Source: Afipia sp. Root123D2 (lineage in GTDB: Bacteria > Pseudomonadota > Alphaproteobacteria > Rhizobiales > Xanthobacteraceae). From it: a stretch of DNA of 64,000 bases. The position numbers and the translations under genes were made by a program. Numbering within the stretch: the first letter of the stretch is position 1; each line of letters opens with the position of its first letter. A model generated the notes under the pieces. The model did no database searches. It saw nothing but the letters and a program-made list of their open reading frames with translations, and was not told where the DNA came from. Location: the NCBI RefSeq assembly GCF_001425835.1, contig NZ_LMDP01000002.1:186001-250000 (forward strand), read 5' to 3'. Below, one piece after another: positions 53,194-61,923 of the stretch.

Positions 53194-54782
53194 GCGTAAC
53201 GATCCGATTTTGCGGCGCGGCCCATACCGTAACGGGCTCTTGCTATCTCCTTGAAACCCCGTCCGGACGCTTCCTGGTCGATTGCGGCCTGTTCCAGGGG
53301 CAGAAAACCCTGAAAGAGCTGAACTACAGGCCGTTTCCATTTCGCGCCGCCGACATCGACGCGGTTCTCCTGACCCATGCCCATATCGACCATAGCGGCC
53401 TACTGCCGAAGCTGGTGCGCAACGGTTTTTCCGGCCGCATTCTGGCGACGCGCGGCACCATCGATCTGTGTTCCTACATGCTGCCGGACGCCGGCAATAT
53501 CCAGGAGTTCGAGGTCGCTGCCCTGAACCGGCGCAATGCGGCGCGCGGCCGGACTGAGGTCAGCCCGATCTATACGCAGGCCGATGCGATTGCCTCGTTG
53601 CAGTCCTTCATGGCCGTCGACTACGAAAAATGGGTCGACGTGATTCCGGGTGTCCGCGCGCGCTACTGGAACGCCGGGCATTTGCTCGGGTCTGCCTCGA
53701 TCGAGATCGAAATCGCGCACCAGGAGCCTTCGCAGAAGCCGCTTCGCATTCTGGCCTCCGGCGACATCGGCCCCGACGCCAAACTGTTGCAGCCCGATCC
53801 TGAAGCGCCTACCGGATTCGACTACGTCATCTCGGAATCGACCTACGGGGATAGAGAGCGAGCACCGACCACGGCTGATGCTCGCCGCGCGCGTCTGTCC
53901 GTAGAAGTCCGCGAAGCGGCAGCCCGCAAGGGTGCACTCCTGATTCCGGCCTTCGCGGTGGAACGAACCCAGGAACTGATCGTCGATCTGGTCGACCTGA
54001 TGGAACGCGGCGAGGTACCGGCCGCGCATATTTTTCTCGATTCTCCGCTCGCGATCCGCGCCACCGAGGTTTTTCGCAAACATGCGGCGAACCTGGATCC
54101 CAATGTCGACGTACGAAGGCTTTTGAACTCGCCGCAGCTCCGCTTCACCGAAACGGTCGACGAGAGCAAGGCCATCGCCAAGCTCACCGGCTTTCATATC
54201 GTCATCGCCGGCAGCGGCATGTGCGATGCCGGACGTATACGGCACCATCTGAAGAACTGGTTGTGGAGTGCGCGGGCGACCGTTCTGCTGGTCGGCTTCC
54301 AGGCCCAGGGAACGCTCGGCCGATTTCTTGTTGACGGTGCGAAGGCCGTTCGCATCCAGGGCGACGAGATCAAGGTCGGGGCGCGAATTCGCACCATCGA
54401 CGACTATTCCGGACATGCCGATGGATCTGAGCTCGCACGATGGATCGCCGCGCGCCGTCCGATCCAGCGCGGTCTGTTCCTGGTTCACGGTGAAGAGCCT
54501 GCAATTGCCGGCCTCGCGGATCGCATCTCCGAACGGATCATACCAGCAACACAGGTTTTTCAGCCGCTTCTGGATGACATTTATGAATTGTCGACTGCGG
54601 CCCCGACGCTCCTCGATAGCTCCCATCGAAGACGGTTGGCGCCGGAAGCGGTGGTCAGGCTCGACTGGCACAACGACATGTCAAAACTCGTCCTCGACAT
54701 CAACGATCGCATTGAGACTGCCGCGGACGATCGTGCGCGCAGCGTCATCATTCGAAGGCTGCGGCGCGCGTTGGACGAGTGA
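53190..54782 (+). CDS. Metallo-beta-lactamase/beta-CASP-family RNA exonuclease-like hydrolase
   Basis: This 530-residue protein has the zinc site 'LTHAHIDHSGLLPKLV' near residue 60, 'GHLLGSASIEIEI', 'ASGDIGPDAKLL' and a beta-CASP insert with 'VISESTYGDRE' and 'IPAFAVERTQELI', ending with 'IAGSGMCDAGRIRHHLKNWLW' and 'DDYSGHADGSELARWI'. It resembles archaeal/bacterial CPSF-like ribonucleases. The start overlaps the prs stop codon (ATGA). It completes an operon that could degrade RNA or nucleotides when oxygen is low. Confidence 0.93.
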   Translation: MSVTIRFCGAAHTVTGSCYLLETPSGRFLVDCGLFQGQKTLKELNYRPFPFRAADIDAVLLTHAHIDHSGLLPKLVRNGFSGRILATRGTIDLCSYMLPDAGNIQEFEVAALNRRNAARGRTEVSPIYTQADAIASLQSFMAVDYEKWVDVIPGVRARYWNAGHLLGSASIEIEIAHQEPSQKPLRILASGDIGPDAKLLQPDPEAPTGFDYVISESTYGDRERAPTTADARRARLSVEVREAAARKGALLIPAFAVERTQELIVDLVDLMERGEVPAAHIFLDSPLAIRATEVFRKHAANLDPNVDVRRLLNSPQLRFTETVDESKAIAKLTGFHIVIAGSGMCDAGRIRHHLKNWLWSARATVLLVGFQAQGTLGRFLVDGAKAVRIQGDEIKVGARIRTIDDYSGHADGSELARWIAARRPIQRGLFLVHGEEPAIAGLADRISERIIPATQVFQPLLDDIYELSTAAPTLLDSSHRRRLAPEAVVRLDWHNDMSKLVLDINDRIETAADDRARSVIIRRLRRALDE

Positions 54783-54806
54783 AAGCGTCCCGATTTCGTG
54801 AGCAGG

Positions 54807-57500
54807 CTAGAGCGCAAGCCTGACGCTGCAAATATCGTGCTCAGCCGGATCGGACTCCACCTCAAAGCCGAGGCTGCGGCACATCGCCAGCATGACGGTG
54901 TTTTCGGTCAGCACATCGCCGGAGATAGCCTTGAGACCTTCGGATTTGGCATATTCGATGATCAACTGCATCAAAGCCCAGCCCAGCCCCCTGCCCTTGA
55001 GATCGGATCGCAACAGGATCCCGTATTCGCCACTCTCATAGATCGAATCCGAATGTATTCTAACCACGCCCAGCAGCTCATTGGTGATCTCGTCGAAGGC
55101 GACAAAGGCCATCGCGCGCGCATAGTCGAGCTGGGTCAGCCGCGCGATGAAATCGTGGGAAAATTCCTTCATCGACGCAAAGAACCTCAGCCGCAAATCG
55201 TGGCTGGTGACATGACGCAGGAATTCATGGATCAGCGGCTCGTCCTCCGGACGGATCGGACGTACAAAGACCCGCCAGCCATCCTTGACCTCGAGGTGGC
55301 GCTGCCATTGTGACGGATAGGGCCGCACGGCGAAGTTGGCGGGCCCAGAACCGCGGAATTTGCGCTCTACGCGCCCGACCGCAGTACGCGCATCAACGGC
55401 CAGCACGCCCGTTTCATCCGCCAGCAGTGGATTGATATCAAGTCCGCGGATTTCGGGAATGTCCGCGGCCATCTGCGCCAGCTTGACGAGCACCATCGCG
55501 ACCGCGTCTTCCTTGACCGCCGGCACGTCGCGATAGGCGCGTAGCAATCGTGAAACGCGGGTGCGCTCGATCATGCTGCGCGCCAATTGCAAATCCAGCG
55601 GCGGAAGCGCCAGCGCCTTGTCGTTGATGATCTCGACCGCCGTGCCGCCGCAGCCGAATACCATGACGGTGCCGAAGGTCGGATCGTCGGCGAGGCCCAG
55701 AATGAGCTCGCGCGCCTTCGGCCGCAGTACCATCGCCTGCACCATGACGCCGGATATCCGTGCGTCCGGCCGCATCGTTTTCGCCCGCGCCAAAATATCC
55801 GACATCGCTGCTCGAACTGCGTCGGCGCTGGTGAGATTGAGAACGACGCCGCCGACATCGGATTTATGCACGATATCACGCGACATGATCTTCAGCACGA
55901 CCGTCGATCCTTGCGCCAAAATGACCGAGGCTTGAGCCACCGCCTGCTCGGCATCGGTGGCCGCATAGGTCGGCACCATCGCGATGTCATAGGCGTCAAA
56001 CAGTCGCTTGATCTCGATCGGATCGAGCCATTGACGGTCATCGGCCAGCGCGTCAGCGACGATCCGCCGGGCCCCCTCGGTGTCGGGCGCAAACGAACTG
56101 GGCATCGCCGGCGGAACCTGCGCCAACACCTCCACCGCCTCACGATGCCGCACGAGATGCATGAAGCCGCGCACGGCATCGTCCTCGGTGGGATAATTCG
56201 GAATCCCGGCGCCGCTCAGGAGAGCACTAATCTTTTGGTCCGCGCCGATCCAGACGGCAAGTACCGGCTTGGATAACTCGCGACGTTGCTCGCGATAATT
56301 CCGGACGATCTCGGTGACGGCGCCGGCAATCTCGTCCGCGCGCGCGATCGCTGTCTGCACGTTCATCACCAGAACAGCGTCATTGCCGGAATCGGCAAGT
56401 AACACTTCGAGCGCCGCCGCGTACCGTGCGGGGCCAGCATCGCCGACGATATCGACGGGATTTGAGCCCGACCATGTCGGTGGCAACACCGCGTCCAGCT
56501 TGGCCCAAATCTCAGGAGTCATAGCGGCGGGAACGCCACCCAGTTCGACCAGTCGATCGACCGCGAGCACGCCGATGCCGCCGCCATTGGTCAAGATCAC
56601 CAGCCGCTTGCCGGGAGGCGATTTGAGGCGCCCCAACGTTTCAGCGCAGTCGAACAATTCGCGCAGGTCCGAGACTCGCAGCACGCCGGCCCTCTGGAAC
56701 GCGGCATCGTAAACCGCATCGGATCCTGCCAGCGCACCGGTATGGGTTGCTGCGGCTTTGGCGCCCTGCGCCATGCGGCCGGATTTGACGACGACGACAG
56801 GTTTGATCCTCGCGGCGGCCCGCGCCGCCGACATGAATTTCCGAGCATCCTTGATTGCTTCGATATAGAGCAGAATAGCCTGCGTCTCCGCATCGAGCGC
56901 GAAGTAGTCAAGCAAGTCGGCGATATCGACATCGAGCTGGTCGCCGATGGACACGACCCCGGAAAAGCCCACCGCGCGCTGCGCCGCCCAATCCACCATA
57001 CCTGCAGCGATCGCGCCGGACTGCGAGATCAGCGCCAGACTTCCTTTATTCGGCATGTGCGCGGAGAAACTCGCATTGAGATTGGCGCCGGGCATCATGA
57101 TGCCTAGGCAATTGGGACCAATCAGCCGCATTCCATACTTTTGCGCGGCTTTTTCCGTTCCATTCGCCAGCGAGCCCGGACCGTGGCCAAGCCCGGCGCT
57201 GATAATAACCGCGCCTGCCGCGCCGCGGCGGCCCGCTTCATCGATCAGGCCTGGAATCGACGTAGCCGGTGCCGTGATTACAACCAATTCCGGCACAAAG
57301 GATAGTTCGGCGAGGCTGCCAGCGGCGCTACTGCCGTCGATCTCCGAATACCGCGGATTGACCAGCCCGAATTCGCCTTTGAACTGCGATTTTTGGATGT
57401 TGCCGAGAATCGCGCGGCCAACCGAGCCTTTGCGTGGACTGGCACCGACCAGTGCGACCGAACGGGGGGCCAGCAGATTTTTCAGACCATAGGTCGACAT
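54807..57500 (-). CDS. ADP-forming acyl-CoA synthetase fused to a C-terminal GNAT domain
   Basis: This 897-residue protein has an N-terminal CoA-binding domain ('RSVALVGASPRKGSVGRAIL', 'GPNCLGIMMPG'), a succinyl-CoA-ligase-like domain with the phospho-His candidate 'AATHTGALAGSDAVYDAAF', an ATP-grasp domain at about residues 470-700 ('VVLKIMSRDIVHKSDVGGV') and a GNAT domain from about residue 735 ('FVRPIRPEDEPLIHEFLRH', 'GILLRSDLKGRGLGWALM'). It combines acetyl-CoA + ADP + Pi = acetate + ATP chemistry with a lysine acetyltransferase-like module. The family also contains protein acetyltransferases (Pat/YfiQ), so its main role is not settled. Confidence 0.88.
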   Translation of the reverse strand: MSTYGLKNLLAPRSVALVGASPRKGSVGRAILGNIQKSQFKGEFGLVNPRYSEIDGSSAAGSLAELSFVPELVVITAPATSIPGLIDEAGRRGAAGAVIISAGLGHGPGSLANGTEKAAQKYGMRLIGPNCLGIMMPGANLNASFSAHMPNKGSLALISQSGAIAAGMVDWAAQRAVGFSGVVSIGDQLDVDIADLLDYFALDAETQAILLYIEAIKDARKFMSAARAAARIKPVVVVKSGRMAQGAKAAATHTGALAGSDAVYDAAFQRAGVLRVSDLRELFDCAETLGRLKSPPGKRLVILTNGGGIGVLAVDRLVELGGVPAAMTPEIWAKLDAVLPPTWSGSNPVDIVGDAGPARYAAALEVLLADSGNDAVLVMNVQTAIARADEIAGAVTEIVRNYREQRRELSKPVLAVWIGADQKISALLSGAGIPNYPTEDDAVRGFMHLVRHREAVEVLAQVPPAMPSSFAPDTEGARRIVADALADDRQWLDPIEIKRLFDAYDIAMVPTYAATDAEQAVAQASVILAQGSTVVLKIMSRDIVHKSDVGGVVLNLTSADAVRAAMSDILARAKTMRPDARISGVMVQAMVLRPKARELILGLADDPTFGTVMVFGCGGTAVEIINDKALALPPLDLQLARSMIERTRVSRLLRAYRDVPAVKEDAVAMVLVKLAQMAADIPEIRGLDINPLLADETGVLAVDARTAVGRVERKFRGSGPANFAVRPYPSQWQRHLEVKDGWRVFVRPIRPEDEPLIHEFLRHVTSHDLRLRFFASMKEFSHDFIARLTQLDYARAMAFVAFDEITNELLGVVRIHSDSIYESGEYGILLRSDLKGRGLGWALMQLIIEYAKSEGLKAISGDVLTENTVMLAMCRSLGFEVESDPAEHDICSVRLAL

Positions 57501-57882
57501 CGGTCTCGATACCTGGCGAGCACCGGCCCTTTGTGAGTTCAGCCGCGCTTCTGTGCAATGCGTCCATGGGACGACATTGTAACTAGGCGCATTCTCCGCC
57601 CGATGACAACTTCGTCACGCTTTCCTACGTCAAATCGATTGTTCCTTGTTGAGACGGATCAAGGTCCGATCTGATATGGCGTGCAAAACTTACTTGGTGT
57701 TGATCATCGAGGACTGTGGTCATTACCGTATGGATGGCGCGAGGCCGGTTCTAGTCGGAACAGGTCGGCCGCTTCTTGCAACTGCTCGCTGTGCTGACGC
57801 CCGGATCGACCTTTCGCTTTGGAAGGACGGATCGATCTGCCTTCGATCCGGTTGATACGCAGGTCGGCTCGAAGGGATCAGG
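57501..57882. other. Divergent intergenic region between the acyl-CoA synthetase and phosphoketolase
   Basis: Apart from the FixK/FNR box at 57649-57662, no supported element is seen. A 59-codon frame at 57676-57855 starts only 13 bases after the box, so it would lie partly upstream of the expected transcription start near 57697. It was therefore not called as a gene. Confidence 0.5.
57649..57662. promoter_or_regulatory. FixK/FNR-like box in the divergent phosphoketolase/acyl-CoA synthetase promoter
   Basis: TTGAGACGGATCAA matches TTGA-N6-TCAA in either orientation. It would start the phosphoketolase transcript near 57697 (leader about 186 bases) and the opposite one near 57614 (leader about 114). 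Confidence 0.6.
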
Positions 57883-60303
57883 ATGACAACGACGGGAACG
57901 AACCACCAGCAGGCGGATGCCGAGGACCTGAATCTGGTGGACCGCTACTGGCGCGCCGCAAACTATCTGTCGGTCGGTCAGATTTATTTGCTCGATAATC
58001 CGCTGCTGCAGGAACCGCTGCGGTCAGAGCACATCAAGCCGAGGTTGCTAGGGCACTGGGGCACGACGCCCGGGCTGAATTTCATTTATGCCCACCTCAA
58101 TCGTGCCATCCGGGCCCTGGACCTCAACGTCATCTATGTTTGCGGACCCGGTCACGGCGGACCCGCCGTGGTCGCAAATACCTATTTGGAAGGCTCCTAC
58201 AGCGAAATCTATCCCGATATCGGCCGAGATACCGATGGGTTGCGTCGCCTGTTCCGCCAATTTTCCTTTCCCGGCGGCATCCCCAGCCACGCCGCTCCGG
58301 AAACGCCGGGGTCAATCCACGAGGGCGGCGAACTCGGTTATGCACTGGTCCACGCCTACGGCGCGGCTTTCGACAACCCCGACCTAATGGTCGCCTGCGT
58401 GATTGGCGACGGCGAAGCCGAAACCGGACCGTTGGCTGCCTCATGGCATTCCAACAAATTCCTGAGTCCCGTTCATGACGGCGCGGTTCTCCCAATTCTT
58501 CATCTTAACGGCTACAAGATCGCGAATCCCACCGTGCTCGGCCGGATGGACGACAAGGAGATCCGGCACCTCTTTGCCGGCTATGGCCACGAACCGCTGT
58601 TCGTTGAAGGTGATGAACCAAGGCTGATGCATCGGCGGATGGCCGACATCTTGAAGCAGGCAATTGAGAGCATTCGCGCGATCCAAAACATCGCGCGTGA
58701 CGGACGCAAGACGAGCGATCGCCCGAAATGGCCGATGATCGTGCTCCGCAGCCCCAAGGGCTGGACCGGCCCCAAGGAAGTTGATGGCTTAAAGGTCGAG
58801 GGCTTCTGGCGCGCGCACCAGGTCCCGATTGCCAATCCCCGTGGAAATCCCAAGCATCTGGAGCTGCTCGATCAATGGATGCGCAGCTATCAGCCCGAAA
58901 CGTTGTTCGACGACACGGGCCGTCTGCTCCCGGAATTACAGGCCCTTGCGCCGACGGGCGAGCGGCGAATGGGCGCCAATCCACATGCCAATGGCGGATC
59001 GTTGAAACGCGACCTGAAGCTGCCGGACTGCCGGGATTATGCCGTTGATGTGCCCCGACCCGGCGGCGTGAAGGCCGAGGCAACGCGCACGATGGGACGC
59101 TTCCTCCGCGACGTCGTCCGTCTGAACGCTGAGGCGCGGAACTTTCGCATCATGGGACCGGATGAAACCGCTTCCAACCGCCTCGATGCGGTATTCGAGG
59201 TGACCGACCGGGTCTGGATGGAGAGCACCGAACCTTACGATGTTCACCTGACTCAGGACGGCCGAGTGATGGAGGTGTTGAGCGAACACCTCTGCCAGGG
59301 TTGGCTGGAGGGATATCTGCTCACCGGCCGGCACGGCCTGTTCTCCTGCTACGAGGCCTTCATCCACATCGTGGACTCCATGTTCAACCAGCACGCCAAG
59401 TGGCTGAAGGTTTCGCGCAGCCTGCCTTGGCGACGCCCGATCGCCTCGCTCAACTATCTCCTGACCTCCCACGTCTGGCAGCAGGACCACAACGGCTTCA
59501 GCCACCAGGATCCGGGCTTCGTCGATCTCGTCGCCAACAAGAAGGCCGACATCGTCCGCATCTACTTTCCGCCTGACGCCAACACGCTGCTCTGGATTAC
59601 CGATCATTGCTTACGGACCTATGACAGGATCAACGTGATCGTTGCCGGCAAACAGTCTTCGCCGCAGTGGCTGACCATGCAGCAGGCGGCGACGCATTGC
59701 GATGCGGGTATCGGAATCTGGAGATGGGCCGGTAGCGAAATCGAAGGCTCCGAGCCTGATGTCGTGATGGCTTGCGCCGGCGACGTTCCGACGATCGAAA
59801 CCCTGGCTGCGGTGGACCTCCTTCGACAATCCCTGCCCGAGCTGAAAATCCGTGTCGTCAACGTGGTCGATCTCATGACGCTGCAGCCGAAGGAGCTGCA
59901 TCCGCACGGGCTTAGCGAACGCGATTTCGACGACATCTTCACGTGTGACCGGCCGGTGATTTTTGCCTATCACGGCTATCCCTACCTGATTCATCGCCTG
60001 ACCTATAACCGGACCAACCATGCTGGAATGCACGTCCGCGGCTTTGAGGAAGAAGGCACCACGACGACGCCGTTCGACATGGTGGTGTTGAACGAGCTTG
60101 ACCGGTTTCATCTCGCGATCGAGGTCGTTGAACGCGTTCCCGGCCTCAGTATCGCTGCAGCCCACATCAAGCAGAAATTTCGCGACGCATTGATCGAGCA
60201 TTCCCACTACATCCGCGAACACGGCGAAGACATGCCGCAAATTCGCAACTGGGCCTGGCGAAGCAGCGCGGCTGGGCAAACTTCGGCGCCAACTGGCTAC
60301 TGA
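57883..60303 (+). CDS. xfp: Phosphoketolase (xylulose-5-phosphate/fructose-6-phosphate)
   Basis: This 806-residue, full-length thiamine-diphosphate enzyme has the XFP signatures '[20 protein letters not shown]', '[29 protein letters not shown]' and '[24 protein letters not shown]'. It splits xylulose-5-phosphate or fructose-6-phosphate with phosphate to acetyl-phosphate plus a triose- or tetrose-phosphate. Acetate kinase starts 31 bases downstream, so the acetyl-phosphate can make ATP without respiration. AGGGATCAGG precedes the ATG. A FixK/FNR box upstream points to induction at low oxygen. Confidence 0.98.
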   Translation: MTTTGTNHQQADAEDLNLVDRYWRAANYLSVGQIYLLDNPLLQEPLRSEHIKPRLLGHWGTTPGLNFIYAHLNRAIRALDLNVIYVCGPGHGGPAVVANTYLEGSYSEIYPDIGRDTDGLRRLFRQFSFPGGIPSHAAPETPGSIHEGGELGYALVHAYGAAFDNPDLMVACVIGDGEAETGPLAASWHSNKFLSPVHDGAVLPILHLNGYKIANPTVLGRMDDKEIRHLFAGYGHEPLFVEGDEPRLMHRRMADILKQAIESIRAIQNIARDGRKTSDRPKWPMIVLRSPKGWTGPKEVDGLKVEGFWRAHQVPIANPRGNPKHLELLDQWMRSYQPETLFDDTGRLLPELQALAPTGERRMGANPHANGGSLKRDLKLPDCRDYAVDVPRPGGVKAEATRTMGRFLRDVVRLNAEARNFRIMGPDETASNRLDAVFEVTDRVWMESTEPYDVHLTQDGRVMEVLSEHLCQGWLEGYLLTGRHGLFSCYEAFIHIVDSMFNQHAKWLKVSRSLPWRRPIASLNYLLTSHVWQQDHNGFSHQDPGFVDLVANKKADIVRIYFPPDANTLLWITDHCLRTYDRINVIVAGKQSSPQWLTMQQAATHCDAGIGIWRWAGSEIEGSEPDVVMACAGDVPTIETLAAVDLLRQSLPELKIRVVNVVDLMTLQPKELHPHGLSERDFDDIFTCDRPVIFAYHGYPYLIHRLTYNRTNHAGMHVRGFEEEGTTTTPFDMVVLNELDRFHLAIEVVERVPGLSIAAAHIKQKFRDALIEHSHYIREHGEDMPQIRNWAWRSSAAGQTSAPTGY

Positions 60304-60334
60304 CGATCGCCTCGCCTGTCACTTAGGAATATCG

Positions 60335-61519
60335 ATGATGTCCGACGCCGTCCTGGTCCTGAATGCCGGCTCATCGAGCATTAAAATCGGATTGTTCGAT
60401 ATTTCGGGGACTGAGCCGCGCTTGCTCGGCAAGGGACTCCTTGACGAACACGAGGCCAAGCCAGGCGTCACCATGACCGACGCCACCGGCAATCACTTGT
60501 TCGAGAAGCGACGCGCACCAGCCGACAATAATGCCGATGCCCTGCTCGCCGACATCATGGATTGGAGCAATGACTATCTCGCTGGCGGCACCTTAGTCGC
60601 CATCGGGCATCGCGTCGTTCACGGCGGACGCGATTTCAACGGTCCTGCCGAAGTCACCGACAATACCATTGAGAAGATGGCCGCGCTGACGCCGCTTGCG
60701 CCTTTGCATCAGCCGCGCTGCCTGTCGTCGATGCGGACCATCAGGTCACTGCGGCCCGGTCTCATGCAAATTGCCTGCTTCGACACCGCTTTCCACTGTG
60801 GCTTGACGCCACCCGTTAGCCGCATTGCGATCCCTCGACGGTTCGAAGATATGGGCATCCGGCGCTACGGTTTTCATGGACTTTCTTTCGAATTCATTGC
60901 CAACCGCCTGAAGGAGATCTCGCCGATCTTGGCCGGCAAGCGCTCCGTGGTGGCGCATCTCGGCAATGGGGCGAGCCTTTGCGCCATGCGCCACGGTAAA
61001 AGCGTTGATACCACCATGGGCCTCACCCCGCTGGACGGCCTGATGATGGGAACGCGTAGCGGCGCCATCGATCCTGGCGTGCTGCTGTACCTTCAGCAGT
61101 ACGGCATGTCACTCGATGACCTCCAGCACACGCTTTATCTGGAATCCGGACTGCTCGGCGTCTCCGGCATTTCCGCCGATATGCGCGCGCTGCTTGCCAG
61201 CGAGGATTCACGTGCTGCCGAGGCAATCGAGCTATTCACGTTTCGCGTTGCCAGAGAAGTCGCGGCAATGGCAAATACCCTCGGCGGGCTGGAGCGCCTG
61301 GTTTTTACCGGTGGCATCGGCGAGCATAGCTCAGAAATAAGGCAGCAAGTATGCGAACGGCTGCAGTGGCTGGGAGCGGAGGTCGACCATTCCGCCAATG
61401 ATCAAGGGAATGAATGTATCAGCACAGAGACCAGCAGGATTGATGTGCGTGTCATTCCCACAAGCGAAGAAACCACGATTGCACGGCATTGCTCGGAAAT
61501 ACTACGAGCAGTGCATTGA
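60335..61519 (+). CDS. ackA: Acetate kinase
   Basis: This 394-residue protein has the family signatures 'VLNAGSSSIKIGLFD', 'YGFHGLSFEFIANRL', 'HLGNGASLCAMRHGKSVDTTMG' and 'VFTGGIGEHSSEIRQQVCERL'. It makes ATP and acetate from acetyl-phosphate. The gene follows phosphoketolase on the same strand, giving a two-step substrate-level ATP module. ATG 60335 or 60338 are equally plausible starts. Confidence 0.97.
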   Translation: MMSDAVLVLNAGSSSIKIGLFDISGTEPRLLGKGLLDEHEAKPGVTMTDATGNHLFEKRRAPADNNADALLADIMDWSNDYLAGGTLVAIGHRVVHGGRDFNGPAEVTDNTIEKMAALTPLAPLHQPRCLSSMRTIRSLRPGLMQIACFDTAFHCGLTPPVSRIAIPRRFEDMGIRRYGFHGLSFEFIANRLKEISPILAGKRSVVAHLGNGASLCAMRHGKSVDTTMGLTPLDGLMMGTRSGAIDPGVLLYLQQYGMSLDDLQHTLYLESGLLGVSGISADMRALLASEDSRAAEAIELFTFRVAREVAAMANTLGGLERLVFTGGIGEHSSEIRQQVCERLQWLGAEVDHSANDQGNECISTETSRIDVRVIPTSEETTIARHCSEILRAVH

Positions 61520-61607
61520 GCATTTCGCTGCCTGCGCAATATTGCAACCTGAGAGGTTCTGGTCCGATGACGAATCTGGTCGGCTTCATCCAATCGAGAA
61601 TTCAAGG

Positions 61608-61621
61608 TTGAGACAGATCAA
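61608..61621 (+). promoter_or_regulatory. FixK/FNR-like box upstream of the DUF2892 gene
   Basis: TTGAGACAGATCAA matches TTGA-N6-TCAA. At -41.5 spacing transcription would start near 61656, 35 bases before the ATG at 61691, a very good fit. Confidence 0.65.
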
Positions 61622-61690
61622 AGCCCAATCCGGCGCTCCGTGCGATCTTGGCTTGGTTCAAGCACCGAGGCTTATCGGAAGGAAAAGATC

Positions 61691-61897
61691 ATGCCGGCAA
61701 ATGTGGGTACGATTGATCAGTATGTACGGATCGTGGTGGGTTTGGTTTTGGTCGCCTATGCGTTTCAGGGCGGCCTGCCCATTCAAGGTTGGCACTGGGC
61801 CGGATTAATCGGCTTGGTGCTGCTCCTGACCGCTTTCTTTAAGAGATGCCCGCTTTATACCATATTCGGCTACTCGACATGCCGAGTTCGCCAGTAA
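61691..61897 (+). CDS. DUF2892 (YgaP-type) inner-membrane protein
   Basis: This 68-residue protein, 'MPANVGTIDQYVRIVVGLVL', has two membrane helices ('VRIVVGLVLVAYAF' and 'WAGLIGLVLLLTAFF') and the conserved 'KRCPLYTIFGYSTC'. DUF2892 proteins resemble the membrane part of the rhodanese YgaP, linked to sulfur handling. A longer upstream frame has no support: AGGAAAAGATC before this ATG is the likely ribosome site. It is a good member of the putative FixK regulon. Confidence 0.88.
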   Translation: MPANVGTIDQYVRIVVGLVLVAYAFQGGLPIQGWHWAGLIGLVLLLTAFFKRCPLYTIFGYSTCRVRQ

Positions 61898-61923
61898 CCG
61901 GCGGCTTCGCGGCACACTTAACC

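Noticed and set aside
57676-57855. 59-codon frame MACKTYLVLIIEDCGHYRMD... between the FixK box and xfp
   Set aside because: It begins 13 bases after the box, upstream of the expected transcription start, with no ribosome site.
61398-61808. 136-codon plus-strand frame overlapping ackA and DUF2892
   Set aside because: Overlaps two well-supported genes in another frame.
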